Shown here: in pieces, positions 1-7,396 of the stretch
Numbering within the stretch: position 1 is the stretch's first letter
How the letters are laid out: every line of letters begins with the position of its first letter
Source: Prevotella sp. UBA2809
GTDB lineage: Bacteria > Bacteroidota > Bacteroidia > Bacteroidales > Bacteroidaceae
Assembly: GCA_002351725.1 (NCBI GenBank)
Contig: DEHD01000028.1
Location: 1-43,354, forward strand
Length of the DNA: 43,354 nucleotides
Direction of reading: 5' to 3'
Made by a program: the position numbers and the translations under genes
The notes under the pieces: generated by a model
Told to the model about the DNA's origin: nothing
Databases searched by the model: none
What the model saw: the letters and a program-made list of their open reading frames with translations, nothing else

Positions 1-45
1 ATCGCAAATGTAGCAAGAGAGTATGCTGATCTTCAGCCTAAATAA
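1..45 (+). CDS. C-terminal end of an unidentified protein (partial)
   Basis: The first frame is open from the window edge and reads IANVAREYADLQPK before a TAA at 43-45. Fourteen residues are too few to name a family. The codons are ordinary for this genome and the frame ends tail-to-tail with the phosphopantetheinyl transferase on the other strand, overlapping it by 8 bases, as is common for convergent neighbours here. It may be chance, since the stretch is so short. Confidence 0.4.
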   Translation: MANVAREYADLQPK

Positions 46-598
46 AGGAACAAATTGTATAAGTATACCGCTGTCGCTCGACGGTGGTATATTTATATTT
101 TGTGGTGTCGATAAGTGATTTTACATCGTTGGTGATGCCTGTACCGATAAGTTTTGAGGTGGCCTCTTTCATAGTCCACAGGCGGATGAAAGTGGCTGCT
201 GGATTAGACGATGATGTCATTTCTGCTTTTTCTTCATCGTTCATAGTGTAGTTTACCAGACTATCCTTGAACTCACGGAGAGATTCAACATCCACGCCAA
301 TGGGCTTGTCGCTGATAACGCAGATGGCGGCCTCTTTGCAGTGGCTCAGGTTGAAGTATATCTCAGGATGGCCAACGATGCTGGGTTTGCCATGCTCGTT
401 GTATTCGAAGATGGGATTATCAGTAATGCCATACTCTTTCTGCAAGCCTTCCTTAAGCAGTTGATAAGCAAGCACACAAAGCCGTTGGCCCTGTTCAAAC
501 TTAAACTTAAGGGCCTGCTCGCGACGCTGTTCAGAAATATCCTTCAGCCCCGCCTCCAAATCAAACTCCCATATCTCCTCGCTAATATATATTCCCAT
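38..598 (-). CDS. 4'-phosphopantetheinyl transferase, Sfp type
   Basis: Enzymes of this family move the phosphopantetheine arm of coenzyme A onto a serine of acyl or peptidyl carrier proteins in the cytoplasm. The 186-residue protein shows the family motifs in order: GKPSI near residue 70, FNLSHC near 82, GVDVE at 101-105 and WTMKEA at 141-146. D103, E105 and E145 are the expected magnesium ligands. It is shorter than classic Sfp (about 220-240 residues), as is usual in Bacteroidota. The stop is TAG at 38-40. The gene is the last of a minus-strand row after rmuC and the GxxExxY element, whose left inverted repeat ends 15 bases before this start. Whether it serves fatty-acid ACP or a secondary-metabolite carrier cannot be told from the sequence. 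Confidence 0.88.
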   Translation of the reverse strand: MGIYISEEIWEFDLEAGLKDISEQRREQALKFKFEQGQRLCVLAYQLLKEGLQKEYGITDNPIFEYNEHGKPSIVGHPEIYFNLSHCKEAAICVISDKPIGVDVESLREFKDSLVNYTMNDEEKAEMTSSSNPAATFIRLWTMKEATSKLIGTGITNDVKSLIDTTKYKYTTVERQRYTYTICSFI

Positions 599-613
599 AT
601 TCTTCTTTTTTTT

Positions 614-640
614 GCAACGGACTACAGGACTTAAGGACTT
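614..640 (+). repeat. Left 27-bp terminal inverted repeat of GxxExxY cassette
   Basis: It begins GCAACGGACT and ends AAGGACTT. It is the perfect inverse of 1008-1034. Inside it the motif GGACT recurs every 8 bases (three times). Its last two bases overlap the TAA stop of the enclosed gene. Confidence 0.9.
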
Positions 641-1004
641 AATCTTTTAGATAAACTCGCTTATAGTCTCTTCCTTCTCCAAAGTTAAGCAGTAAACCTA
701 CTTTTAATTTAGTTATAGTAAGATAATTAATCAATTGAGCACTATGTGCTGCGTTAAGCTGTGTTACTGCTTTCAATTCTAATATAATCTTGTTGTCTAC
801 TATTAAATCAGCAATAAAATCACCAATATTATGACCTTTGTAAACCACATTCAAACGTTTCTGTCTCTCATAAGGAATACCTAACTCATCAAATTCTATA
901 CACAAGGCATTCTCATATACAGACTCTAAATAACCTGTACCTAAGACATTCAATACATTGAAATAAGCCTTCAAAATACTACCTGATAATTCTTCGTATA
1001 ACAT
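639..1004 (-). CDS. GxxExxY family protein (PD-(D/E)xK nuclease-like)
   Basis: The 121-residue protein carries the name-giving motif G24-x-x-E27-x-x-Y30, followed by D66 and the strand ILELKA with E76 and K78. This matches a PD-(D/E)xK nuclease core (D66, E76-x-K78). GxxExxY proteins are very common in Bacteroidota and their role is not established. The length is normal for the family and the frame is intact. What is odd is the setting: the gene fills a cassette bounded by perfect 27-bp inverted repeats, with an ATG 3 bases from one repeat and a stop inside the other. A mature transcript could fold with the gene as the loop of a 27-bp stem. Cleavage of the repeat by the protein is a hypothesis only. 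Confidence 0.85.
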   Translation of the reverse strand: MLYEELSGSILKAYFNVLNVLGTGYLESVYENALCIEFDELGIPYERQKRLNVVYKGHNIGDFIADLIVDNKIILELKAVTQLNAAHSAQLINYLTITKLKVGLLLNFGEGRDYKRVYLKD

Positions 1005-1007
1005 AAA

Positions 1008-1034
1008 AAGTCCTTAAGTCCTGTAGTCCGTTGC
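1008..1034 (-). repeat. Right 27-bp terminal inverted repeat of GxxExxY cassette
   Basis: This is the perfect inverse of 614-640. It lies 6 bases after the rmuC stop and directly before the GxxExxY start codon, so it forms the whole spacer between the two genes. The solo copy at 10181-10206 is placed in the same way before ispD. Confidence 0.9.
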
Positions 1035-1040
1035 TAAAAT

Positions 1041-2345
1041 TTACTCTAGTCCAACCTCGGGGAGGGGGATTTTGCGGTTGGGGTTTTCTTTGGCTCCTAG
1101 GGTGATGAGCTCCTGGGCTTTTTGGGTTACACTCTGACGACCACTGATGAGTTTGTTGTTAGTATTGTCGTAAGCCTTCTGTACAGCCTCGATCTTTGTA
1201 CCCAGGTCATTGTAACGCTGAACGAAATCGCCCAGACGGTCAAGCAACTGCTCTGCAAGTCCGAACACCTTCTCCTGATTCTCTGCCTGTTGGTTCTGTA
1301 CCCAAGCAATATGAATCATGTGAAGTATACCCAGCAGGTTCTGCTCACCTGTAACAAACACCTTCTTCTCGAAAGCCTCGCGCCAAAGTGTCGGGTCATT
1401 GGCCAAAGCCAACTGCAACGACGACTCAAAAGGAACAAACATAATCACAAAGTCGATTACATCACGACCGTTCTTTACGTACTTAGAATAGTCTTTACGA
1501 GCCAACTCATTTACATGCTGGCGCACGCTCTTGATGTGATCCTGCAGATAGCGTTCCTTATCTTCTGGCGATTCTGCATTCACATATTTCTCGTATGCTA
1601 CAAGCGAAACCTTAGAATCGATAATGGCATCCTGACCTTGAGGATAGTGCAAGATAACATCTGGCTGCATTTCCTTTCCAGTCTCGTCGTGCTTCAGGGG
1701 CTTACCTAATTCATCACGAAGTCGAGCCTGAACCTCATAGTGGATTCCCTCTGTGAGTCCCTGTGATGTGAGCAGGTCGCCAAGTATTATCTCGCCCATG
1801 TTTCCACTGACTTTGTTGTCGCGGCGCAACACGTTGGTAAGGCTCTCTGCCTTCTCGCCCAACTGCTGAGTCTGCTGCATCATCATCAGCATCTGCTCGC
1901 GGAACGAGGCAGAATGGGCTGCCGACTCCTTCTGGTTTTCGTTGATGGCCTTCTGCATATTGGCAATAGCATCCTTCAATGGCTGCGTGATGCCTGACAT
2001 GGTCTCTGTGTTCGACTCCTTAAGCTTGGATGCACTCTGCTCAAGCAGCTGCTGCGCCATATTCTTAAATCGCGCCTCATTACGCTGCAGTTCCTCGGTC
2101 ATCTGCTGATGCAGAAGCTGCAACTCGCGGCTCTGCGATTCGGCCTTAGCGTGCAGGTCTCTGTTCTCGGTCTCAAGATGCTGAACACGACTGGTCTTCT
2201 CGGCCAGTTGTTCGGTTTTCATCTTCAGCTCTATATCGGCCTTACCACCTGCAATGCGCAAAGCATCCATACGGCGATCCATAAGCAGATAGAGCACCAC
2301 AGCTCCTACCGCTATACCTATTACAATATATAATGCAACCATCAT
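1041..2345 (-). CDS. rmuC: DNA recombination protein RmuC
   Basis: RmuC-family proteins limit recombination at inverted repeats and are predicted nuclease-like DNA-binding proteins. The 434-residue product has an N-terminal membrane segment at about residues 3-21, a long charged coiled coil to about residue 130, and then the RmuC domain, recognisable by GNMGEIILGDLL, the acidic strand DAIIDSKVSL and FVPFESSLQLAL. The length is usual for the family. Two adjacent ATG codons (2345 and 2342) could start it; a -7 box lies upstream at 2364-2371. It is notable that this gene, which in E. coli affects inversion at inverted repeats, sits next to the inverted-repeat GxxExxY cassette; this may be coincidence. 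Confidence 0.93.
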   Translation of the reverse strand: MMVALYIVIGIAVGAVVLYLLMDRRMDALRIAGGKADIELKMKTEQLAEKTSRVQHLETENRDLHAKAESQSRELQLLHQQMTEELQRNEARFKNMAQQLLEQSASKLKESNTETMSGITQPLKDAIANMQKAINENQKESAAHSASFREQMLMMMQQTQQLGEKAESLTNVLRRDNKVSGNMGEIILGDLLTSQGLTEGIHYEVQARLRDELGKPLKHDETGKEMQPDVILHYPQGQDAIIDSKVSLVAYEKYVNAESPEDKERYLQDHIKSVRQHVNELARKDYSKYVKNGRDVIDFVIMFVPFESSLQLALANDPTLWREAFEKKVFVTGEQNLLGILHMIHIAWVQNQQAENQEKVFGLAEQLLDRLGDFVQRYNDLGTKIEAVQKAYDNTNNKLISGRQSVTQKAQELITLGAKENPNRKIPLPEVGLE

Positions 2346-2363
2346 CTTTTGTTAATTTTGCTG

Positions 2364-2371
2364 CAAAGTTA
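2364..2371 (-). promoter_or_regulatory. -7 box of rmuC promoter
   Basis: The minus strand reads TAACTTTG, matching Bacteroidota TAnnTTTG, about 20 bases before the rmuC start. It diverges from the plus-strand box at 2415. Confidence 0.6.
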
Positions 2372-2414
2372 ATAAAAATCCGTATAAAGCGTAACATCCA
2401 AAGGAAAAAATAAC

Positions 2415-2422
2415 TATATTTG
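2415..2422 (+). promoter_or_regulatory. -7 box of the DUF4332 gene promoter
   Basis: TATATTTG followed by GCAGC lies 42 bases before the ATG at 2465. It fits the TAnnTTTG consensus. Confidence 0.65.
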
Positions 2423-2464
2423 CAGCAACAATTTTACTCACCATTAACTTAAAACTTTTAAATT

Positions 2465-2872
2465 ATGGATTACAAGATTATTGACATCGAAGGTGTTGGC
2501 GACGTTTACGCCGAGAAACTGATTGCTGCAGGTATTAACAAGGTTAGTGAACTGCTTGCAAAGTGTGGACCCGCTAAGGGACGCAGAGATCTGGCCGAGG
2601 CTACTGGTATCCCCGAGAAACTGATTCTGCGCTGGACTAACCATGCAGATCTGTTCCGTGTAAATGGTGTAGGACCCCAGTTTGCTGAGTTGCTCGAGAA
2701 GGCTGGTGTTGACACCGTTAAGGAGTTCCGTCATCGTGTACCTGAGAACCTCCAGCCCAAGCTTGAGGAGATTAACGCTCAATTCCACATCTGCGGCCGC
2801 GTTCCTGCTGTTAGCGAAATCGCAAAAATGGTAGAAGAGGCCAAGACCCTTGAGCCAGTGATGACATACTAG
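2465..2872 (+). CDS. Helix-hairpin-helix protein, DUF4332 type
   Basis: The 135-residue protein contains two helix-hairpin-helix units: IEGVGDVYAEKLIAAGI near residues 8-24 and VNGVGPQFAELLEKAGV near 66-82. That is the arrangement of DUF4332 proteins, which resemble the tandem HhH folds of DNA-repair proteins and may bind DNA without sequence preference. The linker KGRRDLAEATGIPEKLILRW supports a second helical unit. There is no signal peptide, so it should be cytoplasmic. It is transcribed alone from its own promoter and runs toward the HerA-like gene, with a 71-bp hairpin repeat between the two stops. No specific function is known to me. Confidence 0.8.
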   Translation: MDYKIIDIEGVGDVYAEKLIAAGINKVSELLAKCGPAKGRRDLAEATGIPEKLILRWTNHADLFRVNGVGPQFAELLEKAGVDTVKEFRHRVPENLQPKLEEINAQFHICGRVPAVSEIAKMVEEAKTLEPVMTY

Positions 2873-2884
2873 TTCTTTTTATTG

Positions 2885-2955
2885 GCAACGGACTACAGGA
2901 CTTAAGGACTTAATTAATAAAGAAAAAAAGTCCTGTTAGTCGTGTAGTCCGTTGC
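2885..2955. repeat. 71-bp hairpin made of two copies of the 27-bp repeat
   Basis: Bases 2885-2911 are identical to the left repeat of the GxxExxY cassette. Bases 2928-2955 are a slightly diverged inverse copy with an extra base. A 16-base A/T-rich loop replaces the gene. The unit lies between two convergent stops (2872 and 2964). It looks like a deletion derivative or miniature version of the cassette and could act as a two-way terminator. Confidence 0.8.
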
Positions 2956-2963
2956 TAAATTAT

Positions 2964-4544
2964 CTATTTGATGAGATTGCCGAGGATGTCGCGGGTGAGT
3001 TCCTTGGTGATGGTGCGGGTGGCAGCACTCGTGGCATTCTTGGCTACGCGACCTGTGGTTGAGGTGCGCGACTTGGTCTTCTTACCTGTAACCTTATCGC
3101 TTACATAAGTGCCAAGGATGGCTGCGAATGTAGAAGTGATGGCTGTAAGAACAGCCTTTAATACCTTACCCATCAAACCAGACTTCTTTTTCTCTGCTTT
3201 GGCTTCTGGCTTTGGAACATCAATCTCTGCCTGTTGCTGCTCAGCCTCCTGTAATTGGCGCTCTGCATCGGCCATCAGTACTTCGAAAGCACTCTCGCGG
3301 TCTATTGGCGTGTCATATTTACCGTAGATACGACTCTGCTTGATGATGTCTAATCTCTGACCCTCGGTTACTGCTCCAATCTGTGAGAGTGGGAAGAGTA
3401 TCTTAGCACGCTCAACCATGTTTGGTGCTCCCTTCTCATCGAGGAAACTTACCAAGGCCTCGCCTGTTTCGAGGTTCATAATTGCCTCGTCTGTCTTAAA
3501 CTCAGGATTAGCTCTGAATGTATCGGCAGCTGTCTTTACGGCTTTCTGATCCTTTGGCGTGTAAGCTCTTAATGCATGCTGAACACGATTACCTAACTGA
3601 CCAAGAATATTCTCTGGAATATCTGTTGGGCTCTGGGTGATGAAATATATACCAACACCCTTAGAACGGATTAATCGTATAACCTGCTCAATCTTATCGA
3701 GAAGGGCTTTTGATGTTCCTTCGAAAAGCATATGGGCCTCGTCGAAGAAGAATACTAACTTTGGCAATGGCAGATCGCCAACCTCAGGAAGGGTGGAGTA
3801 GAGCTCTGAAAGCAACCACAACAGGAATGTAGAATATAGCTTAGGTTGCATCATCAGCTTGTCGGCTGCTAATACGTTCATGACACCCTTGCCGCCCTCG
3901 GTCTGCATCAGGTCGTAGATGTCGAACGATGGCTCGCCAAAGAACTTCTCAGCTCCTTGATTCTCCAATTGTAGTAATGCTCGCTGAATGGCGCCTACTG
4001 AGGCGGATGATATGTTTCCATACTTTGTGGTATACTCCTTGGCATGCTGCGATACATAGTCGAGCATGGCGCGCAGATCCTTCAGGTCGAGGATAAGCAG
4101 TCCGCGCTCATCAGCGATGTGGAATACAATATTCAGTACACCATCTTGTGTTTCGTTAAGTTCGAGAAGGCGTGAAAGCAACTGTGGACCCATCTGCGAT
4201 ATTGTGGCACGCATAGGGTGACCTTGCTCGCCGAACACGTCGAAGAAACGTACAGGACAACTCTGGAACTCGGGATTCTCAATCTGGAACTCGGGCAGGC
4301 GCTTCTCGATAAAGCCGCTCATCTTTCCTACCTGCGATATTCCAGACAGGTCGCCCTTCATATCTGCCATAAAGCATGGTACACCAGCTTGGCAGAATGT
4401 CTCGGCCATAACCTGAAGGGTTACAGTCTTACCTGTACCTGTGGCTCCAGCTATCAAACCATGGCGATTGGCCATCTTTCCAGTGATACTCAATGCTCCG
4501 TTAGAGCTGTGGGCAATATATAGCCCTCTTTCCTTGTCGAACAT
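2964..4544 (-). CDS. HerA-type ATPase, DUF853 (YjgR) family
   Basis: This is a predicted P-loop ATPase of the FtsK/HerA clan, cytoplasmic and of unproven role. From the ATG at 4544 it has 526 residues with Walker A GATGTGKT near residues 33-40 and Walker B LVFFFDEAHML near 260-270. DUF853 features such as the SKGVGIYFITQSPTDIP sensor region and the C-terminal basic segment ending TRDILGNLIK are present. An upstream in-frame TTG at 4583 would add 13 residues, but it lies inside the promoter box (4573-4580), so I prefer 4544. It is preceded by a terminator for the M23 gene, hence a single-gene unit. Confidence 0.85.
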   Translation of the reverse strand: MFDKERGLYIAHSSNGALSITGKMANRHGLIAGATGTGKTVTLQVMAETFCQAGVPCFMADMKGDLSGISQVGKMSGFIEKRLPEFQIENPEFQSCPVRFFDVFGEQGHPMRATISQMGPQLLSRLLELNETQDGVLNIVFHIADERGLLILDLKDLRAMLDYVSQHAKEYTTKYGNISSASVGAIQRALLQLENQGAEKFFGEPSFDIYDLMQTEGGKGVMNVLAADKLMMQPKLYSTFLLWLLSELYSTLPEVGDLPLPKLVFFFDEAHMLFEGTSKALLDKIEQVIRLIRSKGVGIYFITQSPTDIPENILGQLGNRVQHALRAYTPKDQKAVKTAADTFRANPEFKTDEAIMNLETGEALVSFLDEKGAPNMVERAKILFPLSQIGAVTEGQRLDIIKQSRIYGKYDTPIDRESAFEVLMADAERQLQEAEQQQAEIDVPKPEAKAEKKKSGLMGKVLKAVLTAITSTFAAILGTYVSDKVTGKKTKSRTSTTGRVAKNATSAATRTITKELTRDILGNLIK

Positions 4545-4572
4545 ACTTTTTAATGTTTTTAGGTTACAGCTG

Positions 4573-4580
4573 CAAATATA
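4573..4580 (-). promoter_or_regulatory. -7 box of HerA/DUF853 gene
   Basis: The minus strand reads TATATTTG, then GCAGC, 28 bases before the ATG at 4544. It decides the start: the in-frame TTG further upstream is part of the promoter. Confidence 0.65.
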
Positions 4581-4581
4581 C

Positions 4582-4609
4582 AAAAAATCCCGTCAACTGT
4601 GACGGGATT
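4582..4609 (-). terminator. Rho-independent terminator of M23 peptidase gene
   Basis: A perfect 10-bp stem (AATCCCGTCA with TGACGGGATT) and 4-base loop is followed on the minus strand by a run of T. It lies 12 bases after the peptidase stop. Confidence 0.85.
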
Positions 4610-4620
4610 CTGTATTTTTT

Positions 4621-5556
4621 TTAGTTGTATTTCAAAATTTGTCCTGGTCTCAAGCGGATGGTCTTACCAATTCGGTTGAGTTTGCAAAGCTTATCAACTG
4701 TGGTGTGATGCTTGCGGGCAATGGCCTGCAGTGTGTCGCCCTTCTTAACCTTGTGGAAGTGTACATTAGAAGATGTACGTGCGGGCGCAGCAATTGCCAA
4801 CTCGTCGTCCTGATCGCTATCGCTAGAAGTAACACCACCAACACCACGCAGACGTGTAGCCTGAGCTGACTCAGAAGCATACTTGTTGCGGTTGAAGTTG
4901 TAGAAGTCGCCTACAACATCCTGATTACGGAAGTCGAACATCAGAGCTGGGTTAAGAGCTACACCACAGAGACGGGTCTCGAAGTGGAGGTGAGAACCTG
5001 TGCTACGACCTGTGTTACCACCAAGTCCGATAGGCTCACCAGCCTTAACCTCCTGATTCTCAACAACCAGGTGCTTTGACATATGGCCATAGATAGTCTC
5101 CAAACCATTGTGGTGGCGGATAACTACATACTTACCATATCCCTTTGGCTCATATTTTACGATACGGATCTTACCACTGAAAGCGGCACGGATTGTATCA
5201 CCAATATATACCTTGATATCAAGACCTTTATGCTGGCGTCCCCAACGTGATCCGAAGTTTGATGTAACAACTCGGCTGTCGGTAGGCATGTGGAAACCTC
5301 TCAGGTCGATGCGGAATGAATCGGGGAGAGTTGTTTCGCGATGTGCATATACGTTGTTCCAGTCTTCGTAAAGGTCGGCTGATGGATTGTATTTCTCTTC
5401 CTGAGCGATGATTCGTTTAAGTACCATAGAATCGACCGCCTTCATTCTGCGGTCTATTGGTGCCTGTTTGGCCAACAGATCCTGAGCGGATGCTGGAACC
5501 GCTACAAAAGCTGCAAATGCCAGAACGGCTAATTTCTTTATTTTTGTAATATTCAT
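4621..5556 (-). CDS. LysM-containing M23 family murein metallopeptidase
   Basis: The protein is a predicted periplasmic or surface zinc endopeptidase acting on peptidoglycan cross-links. A signal peptide covers residues 1-24, ending ASA-Q. The M23 (LytM) domain spans about 92-210 with the zinc ligands H109 and D113 (HKGLD), H158 (YGHMS) and H189/H191 (GSHLHFE) all present, so it should be active. A LysM domain for glycan binding lies at 266-309. At 311 residues it has normal length. A -7 box is at 5606-5613 and a terminator follows the stop, so it is monocistronic. Such proteins can cut murein themselves or activate amidases; the sequence does not decide. Confidence 0.92.
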   Translation of the reverse strand: MNITKIKKLAVLAFAAFVAVPASAQDLLAKQAPIDRRMKAVDSMVLKRIIAQEEKYNPSADLYEDWNNVYAHRETTLPDSFRIDLRGFHMPTDSRVVTSNFGSRWGRQHKGLDIKVYIGDTIRAAFSGKIRIVKYEPKGYGKYVVIRHHNGLETIYGHMSKHLVVENQEVKAGEPIGLGGNTGRSTGSHLHFETRLCGVALNPALMFDFRNQDVVGDFYNFNRNKYASESAQATRLRGVGGVTSSDSDQDDELAIAAPARTSSNVHFHKVKKGDTLQAIARKHHTTVDKLCKLNRIGKTIRLRPGQILKYN

Positions 5557-5605
5557 ATTCTAATTTTGTATCCTTTTTAGTTGAGTTAATTTCAAAAATC
5601 CGCTG

Positions 5606-5613
5606 CAAAGGTA
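5606..5613 (-). promoter_or_regulatory. -7 box of M23 peptidase promoter
   Basis: The minus strand reads TACCTTTG, then GCAGCGG, about 50 bases before the start codon. Confidence 0.65.
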
Positions 5614-5684
5614 CTAATTATGAATTAAAATCCGGAAAATATTGGTGTTTTTTGTTCACTTTTAACACTTTTGCCCTCTATTTT

Positions 5685-6710
5685 TTATTTTTTCAGTTCA
5701 ATATTGCCGTTAGAGTCTATTTTAGCCTGACTATGAGGAATATCCGTTTCGCTGAGGCGTTTCATCTCCAAAGCCACACTTTTTTTCTTGTCCGTACGGG
5801 GTCCGATGCCCTTGGTCTGAAGGAAGGAATGTATCTTTCCTTTAAGGAAAGAACCGTCCTTATTAATGCTTATTTCCACTATTGGAGCATAGCCGGAAAT
5901 GCCTTTTAGATTAACGTTGTATGGTGTACAGAAATTTCCTAAACTATAGGCGATGAAACGGTTTTTGTAAACCTCTATGCCGCGAACCACATGTGGGCCA
6001 TGTCCATAAACCACATCGGCTCCATGATCGACGCAGAAGTGAGCCAATTGGCGTAACGAACCACGATTCTCGTCAAGGAATGTCTCGGTGCCATAAGGCA
6101 GATGCCTCTTAGTTCGTCCCTCGGCTCCGCCATGGAATGATACGATAACAAGATCGCATTTAGCTACCAGGTCGTCAACGATACGCCCAACAGTTTCCAA
6201 ATCAAGATGCTTGAGTGTGTAACTGTTATGACCAAAGGCGCACAGACCTATTTTCAAACCTTTTCGCTCGATGACGGCACTCTCTATGCGTCCTTCAATG
6301 CCAGAATATAGAATGCCTTGCGCATCTAATACGCTCTCAGTAGACTCGATACCCTCGATTCCGAAATCGTTTGCATGATTATTGGCCATGCTCATAAAGT
6401 CGAAGCCGGCTTCTTTAAGCAGATGACCGTAGCTGGTAGGGGTGCGGAAGGAGTATGAGTTGGGACCATTGCCTTTGGTGCTTTTACCACCATCGCAGAT
6501 GGCGCCCTCAAGATTGCCTACTGTAAGGTCTGTTCTAGTAAGAATGTCTTTCGCGTCCTTGAAAAGATATCTACCATCGTTGGCAGGAAGCATGATGCTG
6601 GGGAATGTTGTTCCCATCATCACATCGCCTGTCATTGCGATACTAAGCTCTTGAGCATGACCTGCCATAGAGCATGTCATGAACGTGAGCAAAACAAGTT
6701 TTCTGATCAT
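5685..6710 (-). CDS. CapA family protein (PGA_cap metallophosphatase fold)
   Basis: The 341-residue protein has a signal peptide (1-19, ending GHA-Q) and the PGA_cap motifs in order: TGDVMMG near 27-33, GNLEGA, SMANNHANDFG, SFHGGAEG and YGHGPHVVRG. These form the di-metal site of the calcineurin-like fold. The family is named after CapA of poly-gamma-glutamate capsule synthesis, but most homologues outside Bacillus have no proven substrate and no capBC genes are seen here. It starts 5 bases after the NlpC/P60 gene on the same strand and is surely cotranscribed with it, which suggests a cell-wall or surface-polymer role. Confidence 0.85.
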   Translation of the reverse strand: MIRKLVLLTFMTCSMAGHAQELSIAMTGDVMMGTTFPSIMLPANDGRYLFKDAKDILTRTDLTVGNLEGAICDGGKSTKGNGPNSYSFRTPTSYGHLLKEAGFDFMSMANNHANDFGIEGIESTESVLDAQGILYSGIEGRIESAVIERKGLKIGLCAFGHNSYTLKHLDLETVGRIVDDLVAKCDLVIVSFHGGAEGRTKRHLPYGTETFLDENRGSLRQLAHFCVDHGADVVYGHGPHVVRGIEVYKNRFIAYSLGNFCTPYNVNLKGISGYAPIVEISINKDGSFLKGKIHSFLQTKGIGPRTDKKKSVALEMKRLSETDIPHSQAKIDSNGNIELKK

Positions 6711-6715
6711 ATGAT

Positions 6716-7270
6716 TTACAGTTGTATTCTTCTAGCACCTACATAACGCTTAGCATAGCCTGAGTCTGTAGAGTTGCTGATCTTCACACCGCTATTGGTA
6801 CTTGCGTGGATAAATGTGAAGTTCTGCGTAACGGGGTCAACATCAACCACGATGCCTACATGACCAACGTTTCGACCTGAACGTGGGCTTGTAAAGAATA
6901 CAAGGTCGCCACACTGCAGTTCAGCGCGAGTGATTGGGGTATTGCGTGCATACTGGTCTCTTGATGAGGCTCCGATGAATACATCTGTCATCTGTTTGTA
7001 TACGTAGCTTGTGAAACCTGAGCAATCGAAAGCACTTGGACCTTTGGCTCCTGAACGATAGCGAGTGCCAAGGTGTGAGAAAGCCTCACTCATCAGCATC
7101 TCTGTTCTTTCGAACTCCTCATTCAGATTGTCCTGTGGACCGTAGATGAAGTCGAAATTGCCAATCTCTGCCTCTTCCTCATCAGGAGCCTGATCAGGAT
7201 TTACCTTTCCAAGAGCCATATCGCTCATAGAAAGCATAATCATAAGGGCAAATATAAACAATTTCTTCAT
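6716..7270 (-). CDS. NlpC/P60 family cysteine peptidase (C40)
   Basis: The protein is a predicted exported endopeptidase cutting peptide stems of peptidoglycan. A signal peptide lies at about 1-21. The NlpC/P60 domain occupies about 60-184 with catalytic C83 in FDCSGF, H137 in GHVGIV and a third polar residue, H155 in FIHAS. The length of 184 residues is normal for one-domain members. An acidic linker (DEEEAEIG) separates signal and domain. It heads a two-gene operon with the CapA-like gene and has a -7 box at 7303-7310. Confidence 0.92.
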   Translation of the reverse strand: MKKLFIFALMIMLSMSDMALGKVNPDQAPDEEEAEIGNFDFIYGPQDNLNEEFERTEMLMSEAFSHLGTRYRSGAKGPSAFDCSGFTSYVYKQMTDVFIGASSRDQYARNTPITRAELQCGDLVFFTSPRSGRNVGHVGIVVDVDPVTQNFTFIHASTNSGVKISNSTDSGYAKRYVGARRIQL

Positions 7271-7302
7271 TTCGATTGATTATTTGAAAAAGATTTCGAG
7301 TG

Positions 7303-7310
7303 CAAAGGTA
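7303..7310 (-). promoter_or_regulatory. -7 box of NlpC/P60-CapA operon
   Basis: The minus strand reads TACCTTTG, then GCACTCG, 32 bases before the ATG at 7270. Confidence 0.65.
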
Positions 7311-7396
7311 AGAAAATATTTCAATATGCGTGCACGATAACAGTCTGTGTTAACATAGTTTAGGGTTCTTTTGGATAAAGATTGTTTGCGTTAACA

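Larger units (their letters stand above)
614..1034. mobile_element. 421-bp GxxExxY cassette with perfect 27-bp terminal inverted repeats
   Basis: Bases 614-640 and 1008-1034 are perfect inverted copies of one 27-base sequence whose outer end is GCAACGGACTACAGG. They enclose one gene, 639-1004, so tightly that its stop codon overlaps the left repeat and its ATG lies 3 bases inside the right repeat. No transposase and no clear target-site duplication are visible: the flanks are T-rich on the left and TAAAATTT on the right. The element sits between rmuC and the phosphopantetheinyl transferase. Two further copies of the repeat lie in this window (2885-2955 and 10181-10206). Calling it mobile is an inference from the repeats and their dispersion. 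Confidence 0.6.

Noticed and set aside
614..1034. Classical insertion sequence
   Set aside because: The only gene is a GxxExxY protein, not a transposase, and no target-site duplication is visible.
1122..1709. 195-codon plus-strand frame opposite rmuC
   Set aside because: It lies wholly inside rmuC on the other strand, lacks a promoter and has the Leu/Val/His-rich composition of a mirrored frame.
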